Shown here piece after piece: positions 6,951-13,214 of a stretch of 13,214 nt of DNA. The translations under genes and the position numbers were made by a program. The stretch lies in contig DATANR010000251.1 in assembly GCA_036266155.1 (NCBI GenBank), forward strand, positions 1 through 13,214, given 5' to 3'. This stretch comes from SIAJ01 sp036266155. Lineage in GTDB: Bacteria > Planctomycetota > Planctomycetia > Gemmatales > Gemmataceae. The notes under the pieces were generated by a model. It was not told the DNA's origin, ran no database searches, and saw nothing but the letters and a program-made list of their open reading frames with translations. Position 1 is the first letter of the stretch. Each line of letters begins with the position of its first letter.

Positions 6951-7847
6951 ATGTTCGCCATTCTCAACTTGCTCTTGACGATTTCACGCGGCTTCGAGCC
7001 GATCCCGCTCGAATCGCAAATCAACGCTCTCGTTGCCGACCACAAAGGCACGGTCGCCGTCGCCGTGAAGCACCTTGGCACCGGCGAAACCTTCATCCGC
7101 AAGCCCGACGAAGTCATGCCCACCGCCAGCCTCATCAAGCTGGCCGTCATGGCCGAGGTCTATTTCCAGGCCAAGGAAGGCAAAGTCAAGGTTGACGAGA
7201 TGCTCACGCTCAAGAAGGACGACATGGTCCAGGGCAGCGGCATTCTTACCGAGCACTTCTCACCGGGAGCATCGTTTTCGCTCCGCGATGCCGTTCGGCT
7301 GATGGTCGTGTACTCCGACAACACGGCCACCAACTTGGTGCTCGACAAGGCCGGCATCAAGTCCGTCAACGAACGGATGGCCGGTCTGGGACTGAAGGAG
7401 ACGCGGATCAACGCCAAGGTCTTCAAGGGCAGCACCACTTCGGTCGATCCGGAACGGACCAAGAAGTTTGGACTGGGTTCCTCGACCGCGACTGAGATGC
7501 TCAAGCTGCTCGAGATGTTGCACAAGGGCGAACTCGTGTCGGCCGATGCGAGTAAGGCGATGATCGAGCACATGAAGAAGTGCGATGACAAGGACAAGTT
7601 CCCACGATTCTTGCCGAAAGGCGTAACGATCGCGCACAAGACCGGCTCGGTCAGCGATGCCCGGACCGACGCCGGCATCTTGTATTTCAAGGAAGGCCCC
7701 ATCGCCCTCGTCGTGCTGACCTCGCAGAACGAAGACAAGACCTGGACGCCGGACAACGCCGGGAACAAGTTGTGTGCGGACATCGCCCGCGCGGTGGTCG
7801 AACACTATCAAAAGTCGGCGTCGACCGCGGGACCACCGAAGAAATAA
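6951..7847 (+). CDS. Class A beta-lactamase-like serine hydrolase
   Basis: The 298-residue protein has the serine beta-lactamase/transpeptidase fold (PF13354). Three active-site elements are in order and well spaced: S60-x-x-K63 in TASLIKLAVM, S122-D123-N124 in YSDNTATNLVLDKAG, and K230-T231-G232 in IAHKTGSVSD. The omega-loop Glu (ExxLN) needed for deacylation by class A lactamases is not recognisable. The matching stretch reads VDPERTKKFGLGSSTATEM (165-183). It may therefore be a slow hydrolase, a penicillin-binding-type protein or an esterase-like relative rather than a resistance enzyme. The N-terminus has a short hydrophobic segment (1-12), possibly an export signal although it lacks early positive charge. 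The start lies four bases after the Uma2 stop with no good SD, suggesting translational coupling. Confidence 0.85.
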   Translation: MFAILNLLLTISRGFEPIPLESQINALVADHKGTVAVAVKHLGTGETFIRKPDEVMPTASLIKLAVMAEVYFQAKEGKVKVDEMLTLKKDDMVQGSGILTEHFSPGASFSLRDAVRLMVVYSDNTATNLVLDKAGIKSVNERMAGLGLKETRINAKVFKGSTTSVDPERTKKFGLGSSTATEMLKLLEMLHKGELVSADASKAMIEHMKKCDDKDKFPRFLPKGVTIAHKTGSVSDARTDAGILYFKEGPIALVVLTSQNEDKTWTPDNAGNKLCADIARAVVEHYQKSASTAGPPKK

Positions 7848-7887
7848 CCAGTTTCCCTCAACAACCTCCAACCATCGAGACCTCTCC

Positions 7888-9036
7888 ATGGCGAAGCCGC
7901 TGAACATCGGAATGATCGGGTATGGATTCATGGGCCGCGCCCATACCAACGCCTATTGCCAGGTGCCGCACTTCTTTGACGTGCCCTATCACCCGGTCCT
8001 GAAAGCCGTGTGCGCCCGCGACGAGGCCAAGGCCAAGGCCTTTGCCGCCCAGTGGGGTTACGAGTCGATCGAGACCGACTGGAAAAAACTGGTTGCCCGC
8101 AAGGACATCGACGCCGTCGACATCTGCGTGCCGAACAATTTGCACGCGGAGATCGCCATCGAGGCGGCAAAGAACGGCAAGATGATCCTGTGCGAGAAGC
8201 CGCTCGCGATGAACACGGCCGAAGGTCAAAAGATGGTCGACGCGGTCGAGAAAGCCGGCGTCGCCAACACCGTCTGGTACAACTACCGGCGCATTCCCGC
8301 GGTCACGCTCGCCAAGCGAATCATCGACAGCGGTCGCCTCGGCAAGATCTTTCACTATCGCGCCAAGTTTTTGCAAGACTGGACCATTAAGGCCGATTTG
8401 CCCCAGGGTGGCCAGGGCCTGTGGCGGCTCGACATCAATGCGGCCGGGGCTGGCGTGTCAGGTGACTTGCTCGCACACTGCATCGACACCGCGATCTGGT
8501 TGAATGGCAAGCTCGATTCCGTCTGCTGCATGACCGAGACGTTCGTGAAAGAACGGCCGCACACGCTGACGGGCAAAGTCGAGAAGGTCAGCATCGACGA
8601 CGCGTGCATCTTCTTCGGCAAGTTTGCCAATGGCTCGCTCGCCAACTTCGAGTCAACGCGCTACGCTCGCGGCCACAAGGCTCTGTATACCTTCGAAATC
8701 AACGGCGAGAACATGTCGCTCGGCTGGGACTTGCACGATCTGCATCGGTTGCAGGTCTTCGATTACAAGGACGATGGTCCGATCCGCGGCTGGAAGTCGG
8801 TGCACGTGACCGACAACAGCCCCGACCATCCGTACATGGCCAACTGGTGGGTGCCCGGCTTGGCAATCGGCTACGATTCGAGCTTCACGCACCAGGTCGC
8901 CGACTTCTTGACCGGACTCGGCTCCGGCAAGCCGGCATCGCCGACTTTCCGCGATGCGCTGGAGACGCAGCAGGTGCTTGACGCGATCCTGGAATCGGCG
9001 AAGATGCAGAAGTGGGTTAATGTGGCAAAGGGGTAG
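7888..9036 (+). CDS. Gfo/Idh/MocA-family NAD(P)-dependent oxidoreductase
   Basis: The 382-residue protein is full length for the family, which oxidises sugars, inositols or their derivatives with NAD(P). The N-terminal Rossmann fold shows GMIGYGFMGRAHTNAY (8-23), DICVPNNLHAE (78-88) and the diagnostic EKPLAMN (103-109). The C-terminal domain begins near 135 and contains LQDW (162-165), WRLDINAAGAGVSGDLLAHCID (179-200) with likely catalytic D193 and H197, then the sheet region. The LQDW, WRLD and GD-x-x-AH pattern resembles levoglucosan and inositol dehydrogenase-like members; this is by memory and the substrate is open. There is no Tat signal, unlike many planctomycete relatives, so it should be cytoplasmic. 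The start was chosen at the Rossmann N-terminus; the SD is weak. Only 40 bases separate it from the serine hydrolase, consistent with one operon. Confidence 0.92.
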   Translation: MAKPLNIGMIGYGFMGRAHTNAYCQVPHFFDVPYHPVLKAVCARDEAKAKAFAAQWGYESIETDWKKLVARKDIDAVDICVPNNLHAEIAIEAAKNGKMILCEKPLAMNTAEGQKMVDAVEKAGVANTVWYNYRRIPAVTLAKRIIDSGRLGKIFHYRAKFLQDWTIKADLPQGGQGLWRLDINAAGAGVSGDLLAHCIDTAIWLNGKLDSVCCMTETFVKERPHTLTGKVEKVSIDDACIFFGKFANGSLANFESTRYARGHKALYTFEINGENMSLGWDLHDLHRLQVFDYKDDGPIRGWKSVHVTDNSPDHPYMANWWVPGLAIGYDSSFTHQVADFLTGLGSGKPASPTFRDALETQQVLDAILESAKMQKWVNVAKG

Positions 9037-9048
9037 TTGGAGACTAGC

Positions 9049-9651
9049 ATGGCAACCGCGACTCAAGGGCGGCTCCTGACGGCTGAGGAGTTCATGGAGC
9101 TGCCCAATCCGATCGACGGATCGAAGCAGGAATTGGTACGTGGGGTCGTCATCACCATGCCACCACCGAAAGCCATTCACGGTTACTGTGCAGCACAAGC
9201 GACCATCGCGATCGGCGGCTTCGTGGGCCAACATCGATTGGGCATTCTTGTTGCGAACGACACCGGAGTACTTTTGGAGCGCGGCCCCGACACGGTTCGC
9301 GGTCCGGACGTGGCATATTGGTCATTCAAACGGCAAGCGTTCGTTCCCGATGGGTACTTCGAGCTCGCTCCCGATCTCGCCGTCGAGGTGCTGTCGCCCA
9401 GCAACACGCGTAAGCAAATCGACACCAAGATTCGGGAGTACTTGAAAGCGGGCACGAAACTCGTGTGGGTCATCGATCCATTAGACCGCTCCGTGCGCAT
9501 TTACCGGACCGACCCTGACCGGGCGGTCTTTTTACATTCGGGAGCGACTCTGGACGGCGAGGACGTACTCCCCGGCTTCCAATTCCCAGTCACCGGCCTT
9601 TTTCCTCCGGAGACGCCCGATGCTCCGGTTCAGGACGGAATTGAGTCCTAA
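9049..9651 (+). CDS. Uma2-family putative endonuclease (second copy)
   Basis: The 200-residue protein is of typical Uma2 (PF05685) length. It shows LTAEEFMELP (10-19), KQELVRGVVITMPPP (26-40), ANDTGVLLERGPDTVRGPDVAY (69-90), PDLAVEVLSPSNT (108-120), DTKIREYLKAGTKLVWVIDP (125-144), LPGF (174-177) and the Pro-rich end common in the family. Likely PD-(D/E)XK residues are D87, E113 and K127. The start at ATG is set by GGAG six bases upstream; the TTG at 9037 directly after the preceding stop is less likely. It is only 12 bases downstream of the oxidoreductase stop, so it is probably co-transcribed. It shares only the family motifs with the first copy and so is not a recent tandem duplicate. It ends the five-gene run. 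Confidence 0.88.
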   Translation: MATATQGRLLTAEEFMELPNPIDGSKQELVRGVVITMPPPKAIHGYCAAQATIAIGGFVGQHRLGILVANDTGVLLERGPDTVRGPDVAYWSFKRQAFVPDGYFELAPDLAVEVLSPSNTRKQIDTKIREYLKAGTKLVWVIDPLDRSVRIYRTDPDRAVFLHSGATLDGEDVLPGFQFPVTGLFPPETPDAPVQDGIES

Positions 9652-9993
9652 TGCGGTCTCTCGTCCGAATTACGTCTCAGCGACACTGACCACTTTCCTG
9701 GAGGTATCTGAAGCATAGTTCTGGGTTCTGGTGATTGTCGGAGGCAATGAAATGCAATCAATAGGGAGGTGTGGCAAAAGCGTGGCGATCTTGGCGACCT
9801 TACCCAAATCCCCGCGGAAAACGCACTTTTTCAAAAAGGAAGGTCGCCAACTCGCCGGGGCTGGACTGCCAGCATTTGATTCGCGGCTGAATTGCAACGC
9901 AATTGTTCGTGAGCAGCGTCGGGGTGCGGCTGGCCTTGTTGTAACGAATTGAAACGAGTTACACTATTCCCTCGCCGACGACATGGATGTCGT
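9652..9993. other. 342-base intergenic region before the glycosyltransferases
   Basis: No gene is supported here. The stretch holds an 11-bp perfect inverted repeat (separate entry), a weak promoter candidate TTGTTG (9936-9941), 18 bases, TACACT (9960-9965) about 28 bases before the first glycosyltransferase ATG, and a GACATGGATGTC palindrome (9980-9991) two bases before that ATG. A 66-codon plus-strand ORF at 9752-9952 has GGAGG seven bases upstream but no recognisable protein; a 75-codon minus-strand ORF (9670-9897) crosses the same inverted repeat. No clear terminator for the upstream operon was found. Confidence 0.5.
9791..9850. repeat. Perfect 11-bp inverted repeat with inner hairpin
   Basis: TTGGCGACCTT (9791-9801) is matched exactly by AAGGTCGCCAA (9840-9850). 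Beyond the outer ends a further GGCGA/TCGCC pairing is possible with a small bulge, giving an imperfect stem of about 16 bp. The 38-base interior contains a second inverted element, CTTTTT-C-AAAAAG (9826-9838). It could be a structured RNA, a REP-like or MITE-like element, or the end of a degraded mobile element. Its copy number elsewhere is unknown. Confidence 0.55.
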
Positions 9994-11139
9994 ATGCACG
10001 TTGTTCATTTGACCGCCTCGAGCTTCTTTGGCGGGCCGGAGCGGCAAATGCTCGGGCTCGCGCAGGCATTGCCGCCAGAATTCTCAACGACGTTTCTCAG
10101 CTTTTCCGAAGGCGGTCGGTGCCAGACGTTTCTCGCCGCCGCCCGCGCAAATGGCTTTGACGCTGCCGAGCTAAAGCACGATTCGCCAAGATTCCGAACG
10201 ATCGTCAGCGAACTGGTCGCGTTCTTGCGCGGCAACTTCGTCGACGTATTGGTGACGCACGGCTACAAATCGAACCTTTTGGGCCGACCAGCAGCACGCT
10301 CGGGTGGCATCCCGATCGTCAGCGTGTCACGTGGCTGGACTGGCGAGAACTTGAAGGTTTGGTGCTACGAGGCTGCCGATCGCTTCCATTTGCGCTTCAT
10401 GGATCGAGTCGTCTGCGTTTCAGCCGGACAAGCCAGGATGGTGCGGCGCGCTGGAGTGCCGACCGAACGCATCCGCGTCATTCGCAACGCCGCCCGCCTC
10501 GATGCCTTTGCGAATCCTGACCCCTCGGCCCTTCGACGCCTTCGCGAGTTCGCCGGCGGCGATGGGCCGATCGTCTTCGCGGCGGGGCGACTCAGTCCCG
10601 AGAAGGGTTTTCACGTCCTGATCGACGCGGCCGCGAATCTTCTGAAAGTTGCACCAACCACGCGCTTCGTTCTGTTTGGTGAAGGCAGCGAGCGTGACCG
10701 ATTGCAACAACGCGCGAATTCACTCGGCATCGTCGACCAATTCCGGATGCCGGGTTTCAGACGCGACCTCGACCTCATGCTGCCCTGGGCCGACCTGGTG
10801 GTGCTCCCCTCCCTCACGGAAGGCCTGCCGAACATCGCGTTGGAGGCCATGGCCGCGGGCGTCCCGGTGGTGGCGACGACGGTCGGCGGCAATCCCGAGA
10901 TCGTCGTGGATGGCCGAACTGGCTTCCTGGTGCCCCCCGCTGATCCCATCGCACTGGCCGATCGAATGAGCGACTTGCTCGCACACACCGAACGGGCACG
11001 CATGTTCGGTAGGGCCGGCCGACTCCTTGCTGAAGAACAATTTTCATTCGCACGTCAGGCCCAGGAATACCAGGCGCTCTTCGCCGAGTTGCAGGCCGAC
11101 TCGATCCCCAATCGTTCGGCAACATCATGCATCTCTTGA
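9994..11139 (+). CDS. GT4-type glycosyltransferase (first of pair)
   Basis: The 381-residue protein has the GT-B fold of glycosyltransferase family 4, retaining enzymes that move sugar from a nucleotide donor, usually in polysaccharide or glycan assembly. The N-terminal domain begins HVVHLTASSFFGGPERQML (2-20), the acceptor-side glycine loop. The C-terminal domain shows VFAAGRLSPEKGFHVLIDA (194-212), FVLFGEGSERDRL (225-237), and the EX7E motif E276-E284 in LTEGLPNIALEAMAAG, followed by VVATTVGGNPEIV. There is no signal or membrane helix, so it is a cytoplasmic enzyme. The ATG was chosen because it starts exactly at beta strand 1; the TTG-initiated extension to 9949 adds a basic stretch outside the fold. 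No SD is visible. The gene overlaps the next glycosyltransferase by 13 bases, so the two are co-translated. The donor and product are not predictable. Confidence 0.88.
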   Translation: MHVVHLTASSFFGGPERQMLGLAQALPPEFSTTFLSFSEGGRCQTFLAAARANGFDAAELKHDSPRFRTIVSELVAFLRGNFVDVLVTHGYKSNLLGRPAARSGGIPIVSVSRGWTGENLKVWCYEAADRFHLRFMDRVVCVSAGQARMVRRAGVPTERIRVIRNAARLDAFANPDPSALRRLREFAGGDGPIVFAAGRLSPEKGFHVLIDAAANLLKVAPTTRFVLFGEGSERDRLQQRANSLGIVDQFRMPGFRRDLDLMLPWADLVVLPSLTEGLPNIALEAMAAGVPVVATTVGGNPEIVVDGRTGFLVPPADPIALADRMSDLLAHTERARMFGRAGRLLAEEQFSFARQAQEYQALFAELQADSIPNRSATSCIS

Positions 11140-12302
11140 ATTTCCCCTTGCGGCCGACCCGGCGAACGGGCACAGAGCCCGTTCGCGTTTGCTTCGTGAT
11201 CGACCGGCTTAGCCGGGCGGGTACGGAGACTCAGCTTCTTGCCCTGATTCATCATCTGGATCGCAGCCGCGTTAGCCCAACCTTGTGCCTGCTGAACGGA
11301 TCGGATCGTGAATCTCGCAGCTTGCTCCCAGACGATTGTCCAACAGTCGATCTGAACTTGCAGAAGCTAACGTCGTTAAAGTCGATTTCAGCCGCGGCTC
11401 GGCTTGTCAGCTTTTGGCGAAGGAACCGGATTGAGGTTGTTCAAACTTATTTCAACGACAGCACCTATTTCGCCGTTCCGTTCGCGCGCCTATGCGGAAT
11501 CCGTCAAGTGATCCGGGTGCGAAACAATCTCGGGTACTGGCTCACTCGACGACATCGGACTCTCGGGCGACTTGTTGGCCGATTGACCACTCAGACGCTG
11601 ACGAACAGTGAAGATGCGTGCCAAGCTCTCCTTGAGGCCGAGGGCCTTCAGCCAAACCGCGTAATCGTCATCGAAAACGGCGTTGATCTCGATCGTTTTC
11701 GCAATCTGCAACCTGCGAATACAGTCGCACCGACGGTTCGCGTGGGCGCGGTCGCGAACTTGCGGCCCGTGAAGAACATTGACGCATTCGTGCGCGTCGC
11801 GGCAACGGTATGTCGCAACGACCCGCGTGTTCGCTTTGAAGTGGCTGGTGAAGGCGCTCAGCGAGTTGCCCTTGAAACGCTCATTCAGCAGCACGGTCTG
11901 TGCGATCGCTTCAACTTGAGAGGCTCGGTCGCGGACGTGCCGCGCTTCCTCAGCAGCGTGGACATCGCCGTGCTGCCCTCACACTCGGAATCGATGTCGA
12001 ACGCCCTTCTGGAATACATGGCCGCTAGGCGGGCAATTGTGGCGACTGACGTTGGAGCGAACGCGAAGGTCGTACGAAACGGCGTCGATGGTTTGATCGT
12101 CGCGGCTGGGGACGAGATAGCGATCGCTGATGCGATTCAACGATTCTTAAGCGAGCCGGCCTTGGCCCTGTCGTGTGCGGCATCGGCACGCGAGCGTGCG
12201 GAGACGTATTACAGTCGTGCCGCGATGGTTCGGCGATTTGAAGACTTCTACGCGTCCCTGTTCAATGAAACGGCCCGCGGTGGGTCCGCGGGCAGCCTGT
12301 GA
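11127..12302 (+). CDS. GT4-type glycosyltransferase (second of pair)
   Basis: The 391-residue protein is a second GT-B family 4 enzyme. After a basic leader (1-18), strand 1 reads VRVCFVIDRLSRAGTETQLL (19-38). The acceptor domain follows, then GAVANLRPVKNIDAFV (207-222) at the donor domain start, FEVAGEGAQRVAL (237-249), and EX7E E288-E296 in HSESMSNALLEYMAA. The usual Gly after the first Glu is replaced by Ser, a common variant. The ATG overlaps the first glycosyltransferase's last codons. A 10-bp hairpin lies within codons 12-20 (separate entry). The two enzymes share limited identity and probably add successive sugars to the same glycan. The C-terminal codons are encoded by a GC-rich hairpin and look like a non-conserved tail. 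Confidence 0.87.
   Translation: MHLLNFPLRPTRRTGTEPVRVCFVIDRLSRAGTETQLLALIHHLDRSRVSPTLCLLNGSDRESRSLLPDDCPTVDLNLQKLTSLKSISAAARLVSFWRRNRIEVVQTYFNDSTYFAVPFARLCGIRQVIRVRNNLGYWLTRRHRTLGRLVGRLTTQTLTNSEDACQALLEAEGLQPNRVIVIENGVDLDRFRNLQPANTVAPTVRVGAVANLRPVKNIDAFVRVAATVCRNDPRVRFEVAGEGAQRVALETLIQQHGLCDRFNLRGSVADVPRFLSSVDIAVLPSHSESMSNALLEYMAARRAIVATDVGANAKVVRNGVDGLIVAAGDEIAIADAIQRFLSEPALALSCAASARERAETYYSRAAMVRRFEDFYASLFNETARGGSAGSL
11162..11186 (+). repeat. Perfect 10-bp hairpin near the 5' end of the second glycosyltransferase
   Basis: GCGAACGGGC (11162-11171) and GCCCGTTCGC (11177-11186) pair fully around the 5-base loop ACAGA. It sits 35 bases inside the coding region, just after the stop of the first glycosyltransferase at 11139. 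It could slow ribosomes or polymerase and set the ratio of the two enzymes. No U-tract follows, so it is not a normal intrinsic terminator. Confidence 0.55.
12273..12293 (+). terminator. GC-rich hairpin at the end of the glycosyltransferase operon
   Basis: GCCCGCGG pairs fully with CCGCGGGC around a TGGGT loop, ending seven bases before the stop codon of the second glycosyltransferase. It is followed by AGCCTGTGAGC rather than a U-tract, so it would be an imperfect terminator or an mRNA-end-protecting structure. Confidence 0.3.
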
Positions 12303-12359
12303 GCAACGGATGTGGACAGTTAGTTTCGCGGGACGTCGGCATTCTCGTGCGTCTGCGTT

Positions 12360-12689
12360 TCACTTCGGAGCGATCGGCTTCCAGCCGCCGGACGAGCCGG
12401 CTGTCGTCGTGCTTGTGGACGTTTCGGTGGGCGTGAAGAAGTTGGTCGCCGGGCCCTTAGTCGCGTCGGGCTTCGGCTCGCCAGTTTTCTCACGCAGGCT
12501 GTCGACGATCTCGCCGCCGCGCTCGACGCCCTTCTTCACATCGGTTTGAATCTTGTTGGGGTCGAAGCTCACGTTCACCGATTGCTGACCGTGCGAATTG
12601 ACGTTGGAAACTTGATACCAGCCCAAATACCAACCGAGGACCAGAAAGCCGACGACGGCGGCGCCGACGAGCGCAAGGATATTTTTCAT
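12360..12689 (-). CDS. Small membrane-anchored hypothetical protein
   Basis: The 109-residue protein starts with a single hydrophobic helix (about 4-25, ILALVGAAVVGFLVLGWYLG) after a Lys, giving a signal anchor with the rest outside or in the periplasm. The following part, WYQVSNVNSHGQQSVNVSF (24-42), DPNKIQTDVKKGVERGGEIVDSL (43-65), is mixed polar with a likely amphipathic helix. The C-terminal 40 residues are low-complexity Pro/Thr/Ser. No named family is recognised. The start is well supported: GGAGAGGAG lies seven bases before ATG, and a TGGACC/TATAAG promoter lies about 55 bases upstream. The frame stays open upstream but only as non-coding sequence. It is convergent with the glycosyltransferases and divergent from the probable prkA gene. 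Confidence 0.7.
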   Translation of the reverse strand: MKNILALVGAAVVGFLVLGWYLGWYQVSNVNSHGQQSVNVSFDPNKIQTDVKKGVERGGEIVDSLREKTGEPKPDATKGPATNFFTPTETSTSTTTAGSSGGWKPIAPK

Positions 12690-12744
12690 GGTCAGACTCC
12701 TCTCCGACAGGGGGTTCCGTCCCGGCCTCACCGGGCGGCCAAAT

Positions 12745-12773
12745 CTTATACCGCGGTTGGGCCGGGCGGTCCA
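12745..12773 (-). promoter_or_regulatory. Candidate promoter of the small membrane protein gene
   Basis: On the minus strand, TGGACC (12773-12768) is followed after exactly 17 bases by TATAAG (12750-12745), a close match to the housekeeping sigma consensus. The ATG lies 55 bases downstream of the -10 box, with a strong SD between them. Confidence 0.45.
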
Positions 12774-12952
12774 GATGGCAAACCCATCTTGACAGACCCC
12801 GCCCTCCATTTCGTATTCTGCTACGAGCAGAACGCTCCGATCCATACAACTTGTTCGCCCGTTGCCCCTCTCCCATCTGGCCGACGTCGATTTTGCGGCC
12901 TGGGGCGTTTGTACTGTGGACGAAGCCGGTCTCGGCCGGGCCCTTGACGCGG

Positions 12953-12982
12953 TTTACTTCGCCCGTCGCGCAGGGGTACAAT
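12953..12982 (+). promoter_or_regulatory. Candidate promoter of probable prkA
   Basis: TTTACT (12953-12958), an 18-base spacer and TACAAT (12977-12982) form a reasonable sigma70-type promoter, giving a leader of about 145 bases to the prkA ATG. The AT-rich ACAATATTTGC stands out from GC-rich surroundings. Confidence 0.35.
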
Positions 12983-13134
12983 ATTTGCAATGCAGCGTTG
13001 CCGGATGGGTCTCGCACATTCGGGCGCCTTGGCCCGCTCGCTAGGCCCTGAACCTTCAGGCTTCTCCGGCGGACTGTTCTACTTCCTGCGATGAAGCGCC
13101 GGGTGGCACCGGCCCATGACCCTAGGAGAGACAC

Positions 13135-13214
13135 ATGGCCACCGGAAGCGCGATTCTTTCAACACTCCGGTCCGATATTGACATCGACGACTATCGCAAG
13201 CTCCACTGGGAGGG
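13135..13214 (+). CDS. prkA: Probable PrkA serine protein kinase, N-terminus only
   Basis: Only the first 26 codons are inside the window. The peptide contains DIDDYRKLHWEG, which resembles the conserved opening of PrkA/YeaG-family AAA-type serine protein kinases (the family start typically reads like YRxLHWEGxFxEYLD). This is a match by eye over a short stretch, so another protein is possible. The start is supported by AGGAGAG four to five bases before ATG. PrkA genes in many bacteria are followed by a YeaH/DUF444 gene and SpoVR; those would lie to the right of the window. Confidence 0.6.
   Translation, partial: MATGSAILSTLRSDIDIDDYRKLHWE

Larger units (their letters stand above)
12690..13134. 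other. 445-base intergenic region upstream of probable prkA
   Basis: No gene is supported here. Besides the two promoter candidates listed separately, the stretch contains a perfect TTGACA (12789-12794) followed after 19 bases by a weak TATTCT. Close to the prkA start are two small hairpins: CGGGC/GCCCG (13021-13036) and CCTGAA/TTCAGG (13049-13062, two-base loop). If transcription starts at any plus-strand candidate, the prkA leader would be 140-310 bases long. Short ORFs (for example 12862-13044) have no SD and no recognisable protein. Confidence 0.5.

Noticed and set aside
7260..7949. 229-codon minus-strand ORF antisense to the serine hydrolase
   Set aside because: A shadow of GC-rich codon bias; the plus strand encodes SDN and KTG motifs.
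8653..9234. 193-codon minus-strand ORF antisense to the oxidoreductase and second Uma2 gene
   Set aside because: It spans two well-supported plus-strand genes and shows no family features.
9670..9897. 75-codon minus-strand ORF
   Set aside because: No SD or family match; its middle is the inverted repeat, so the ORF may simply reflect a repeated element.
9752..9952. 66-codon plus-strand ORF with GGAGG upstream
   Set aside because: No recognisable protein; it runs through the inverted repeat and ends inside the glycosyltransferase leader. Kept only as a note.
12690..13134. Long minus-strand frame through the gap before prkA (12490-13134)
   Set aside because: It is in another frame from the real small membrane protein, lacks an SD and has Arg/Pro/Gly-rich shadow composition.
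1..13214. CRISPR array, tRNA or rRNA genes
   Set aside because: No regularly spaced repeats and no tRNA cloverleaf or rRNA-like segments were seen on reading both strands; no search tool was run.

Overview
The window looks like chromosomal DNA from a planctomycete, most likely of the Gemmata group. The inference rests on the mix of families: a TIGR02996 'repeat-companion' domain protein, two Uma2-family putative nucleases, a Gfo/Idh/MocA oxidoreductase paired with an AP-endonuclease-2-type sugar isomerase/epimerase, a secreted prenyltransferase-repeat protein, a MoxR ATPase, a group IIC intron, moderately high GC, and several genes with weak or no Shine-Dalgarno (SD) sequence. The exact genus cannot be fixed from this sequence alone.

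Left edge (1-1246, minus strand). The window opens inside the 5' part of a group IIC intron that reads leftward out of the window. Its first base is about 134, eight bases downstream of a perfect 11-bp terminator hairpin (143-169), which is the classic target of class C introns. Upstream of that terminator lie a possible 30-residue hydrophobic peptide gene (196-288) and a secreted prenyltransferase-repeat (PFTB) protein (362-1246).

Region 1337-5104. A divergent plus-strand gene joins a TIGR02996 domain to what looks like a ribosomal L7/L12 C-terminal-type fold. It converges on a minus-strand TPR protein. Next come two genes in a tight minus-strand operon: a MoxR AAA+ ATPase and, four bases after its stop, a prolipoprotein diacylglyceryl transferase (Lgt) of 446 residues that carries a PDZ-like insertion in its core.

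Region 5276-9651 (plus strand). Five closely packed genes follow: a sugar phosphate isomerase/epimerase, a Uma2 protein, a class A beta-lactamase-like serine hydrolase, a Gfo/Idh/MocA oxidoreductase and a second Uma2 protein. The isomerase and oxidoreductase fit a sugar oxidation/isomerisation pathway. The first Uma2 gene is visibly AT-richer than its neighbours.

Region 9652-13214. A 342-base gap holds an 11-bp perfect inverted repeat. It is followed by two overlapping GT4-type glycosyltransferases, a convergent 109-residue membrane-anchored hypothetical protein, a 445-base gap with candidate promoters, and the first 26 codons of a probable PrkA protein kinase cut by the window end. No tRNA, rRNA or CRISPR array was seen.
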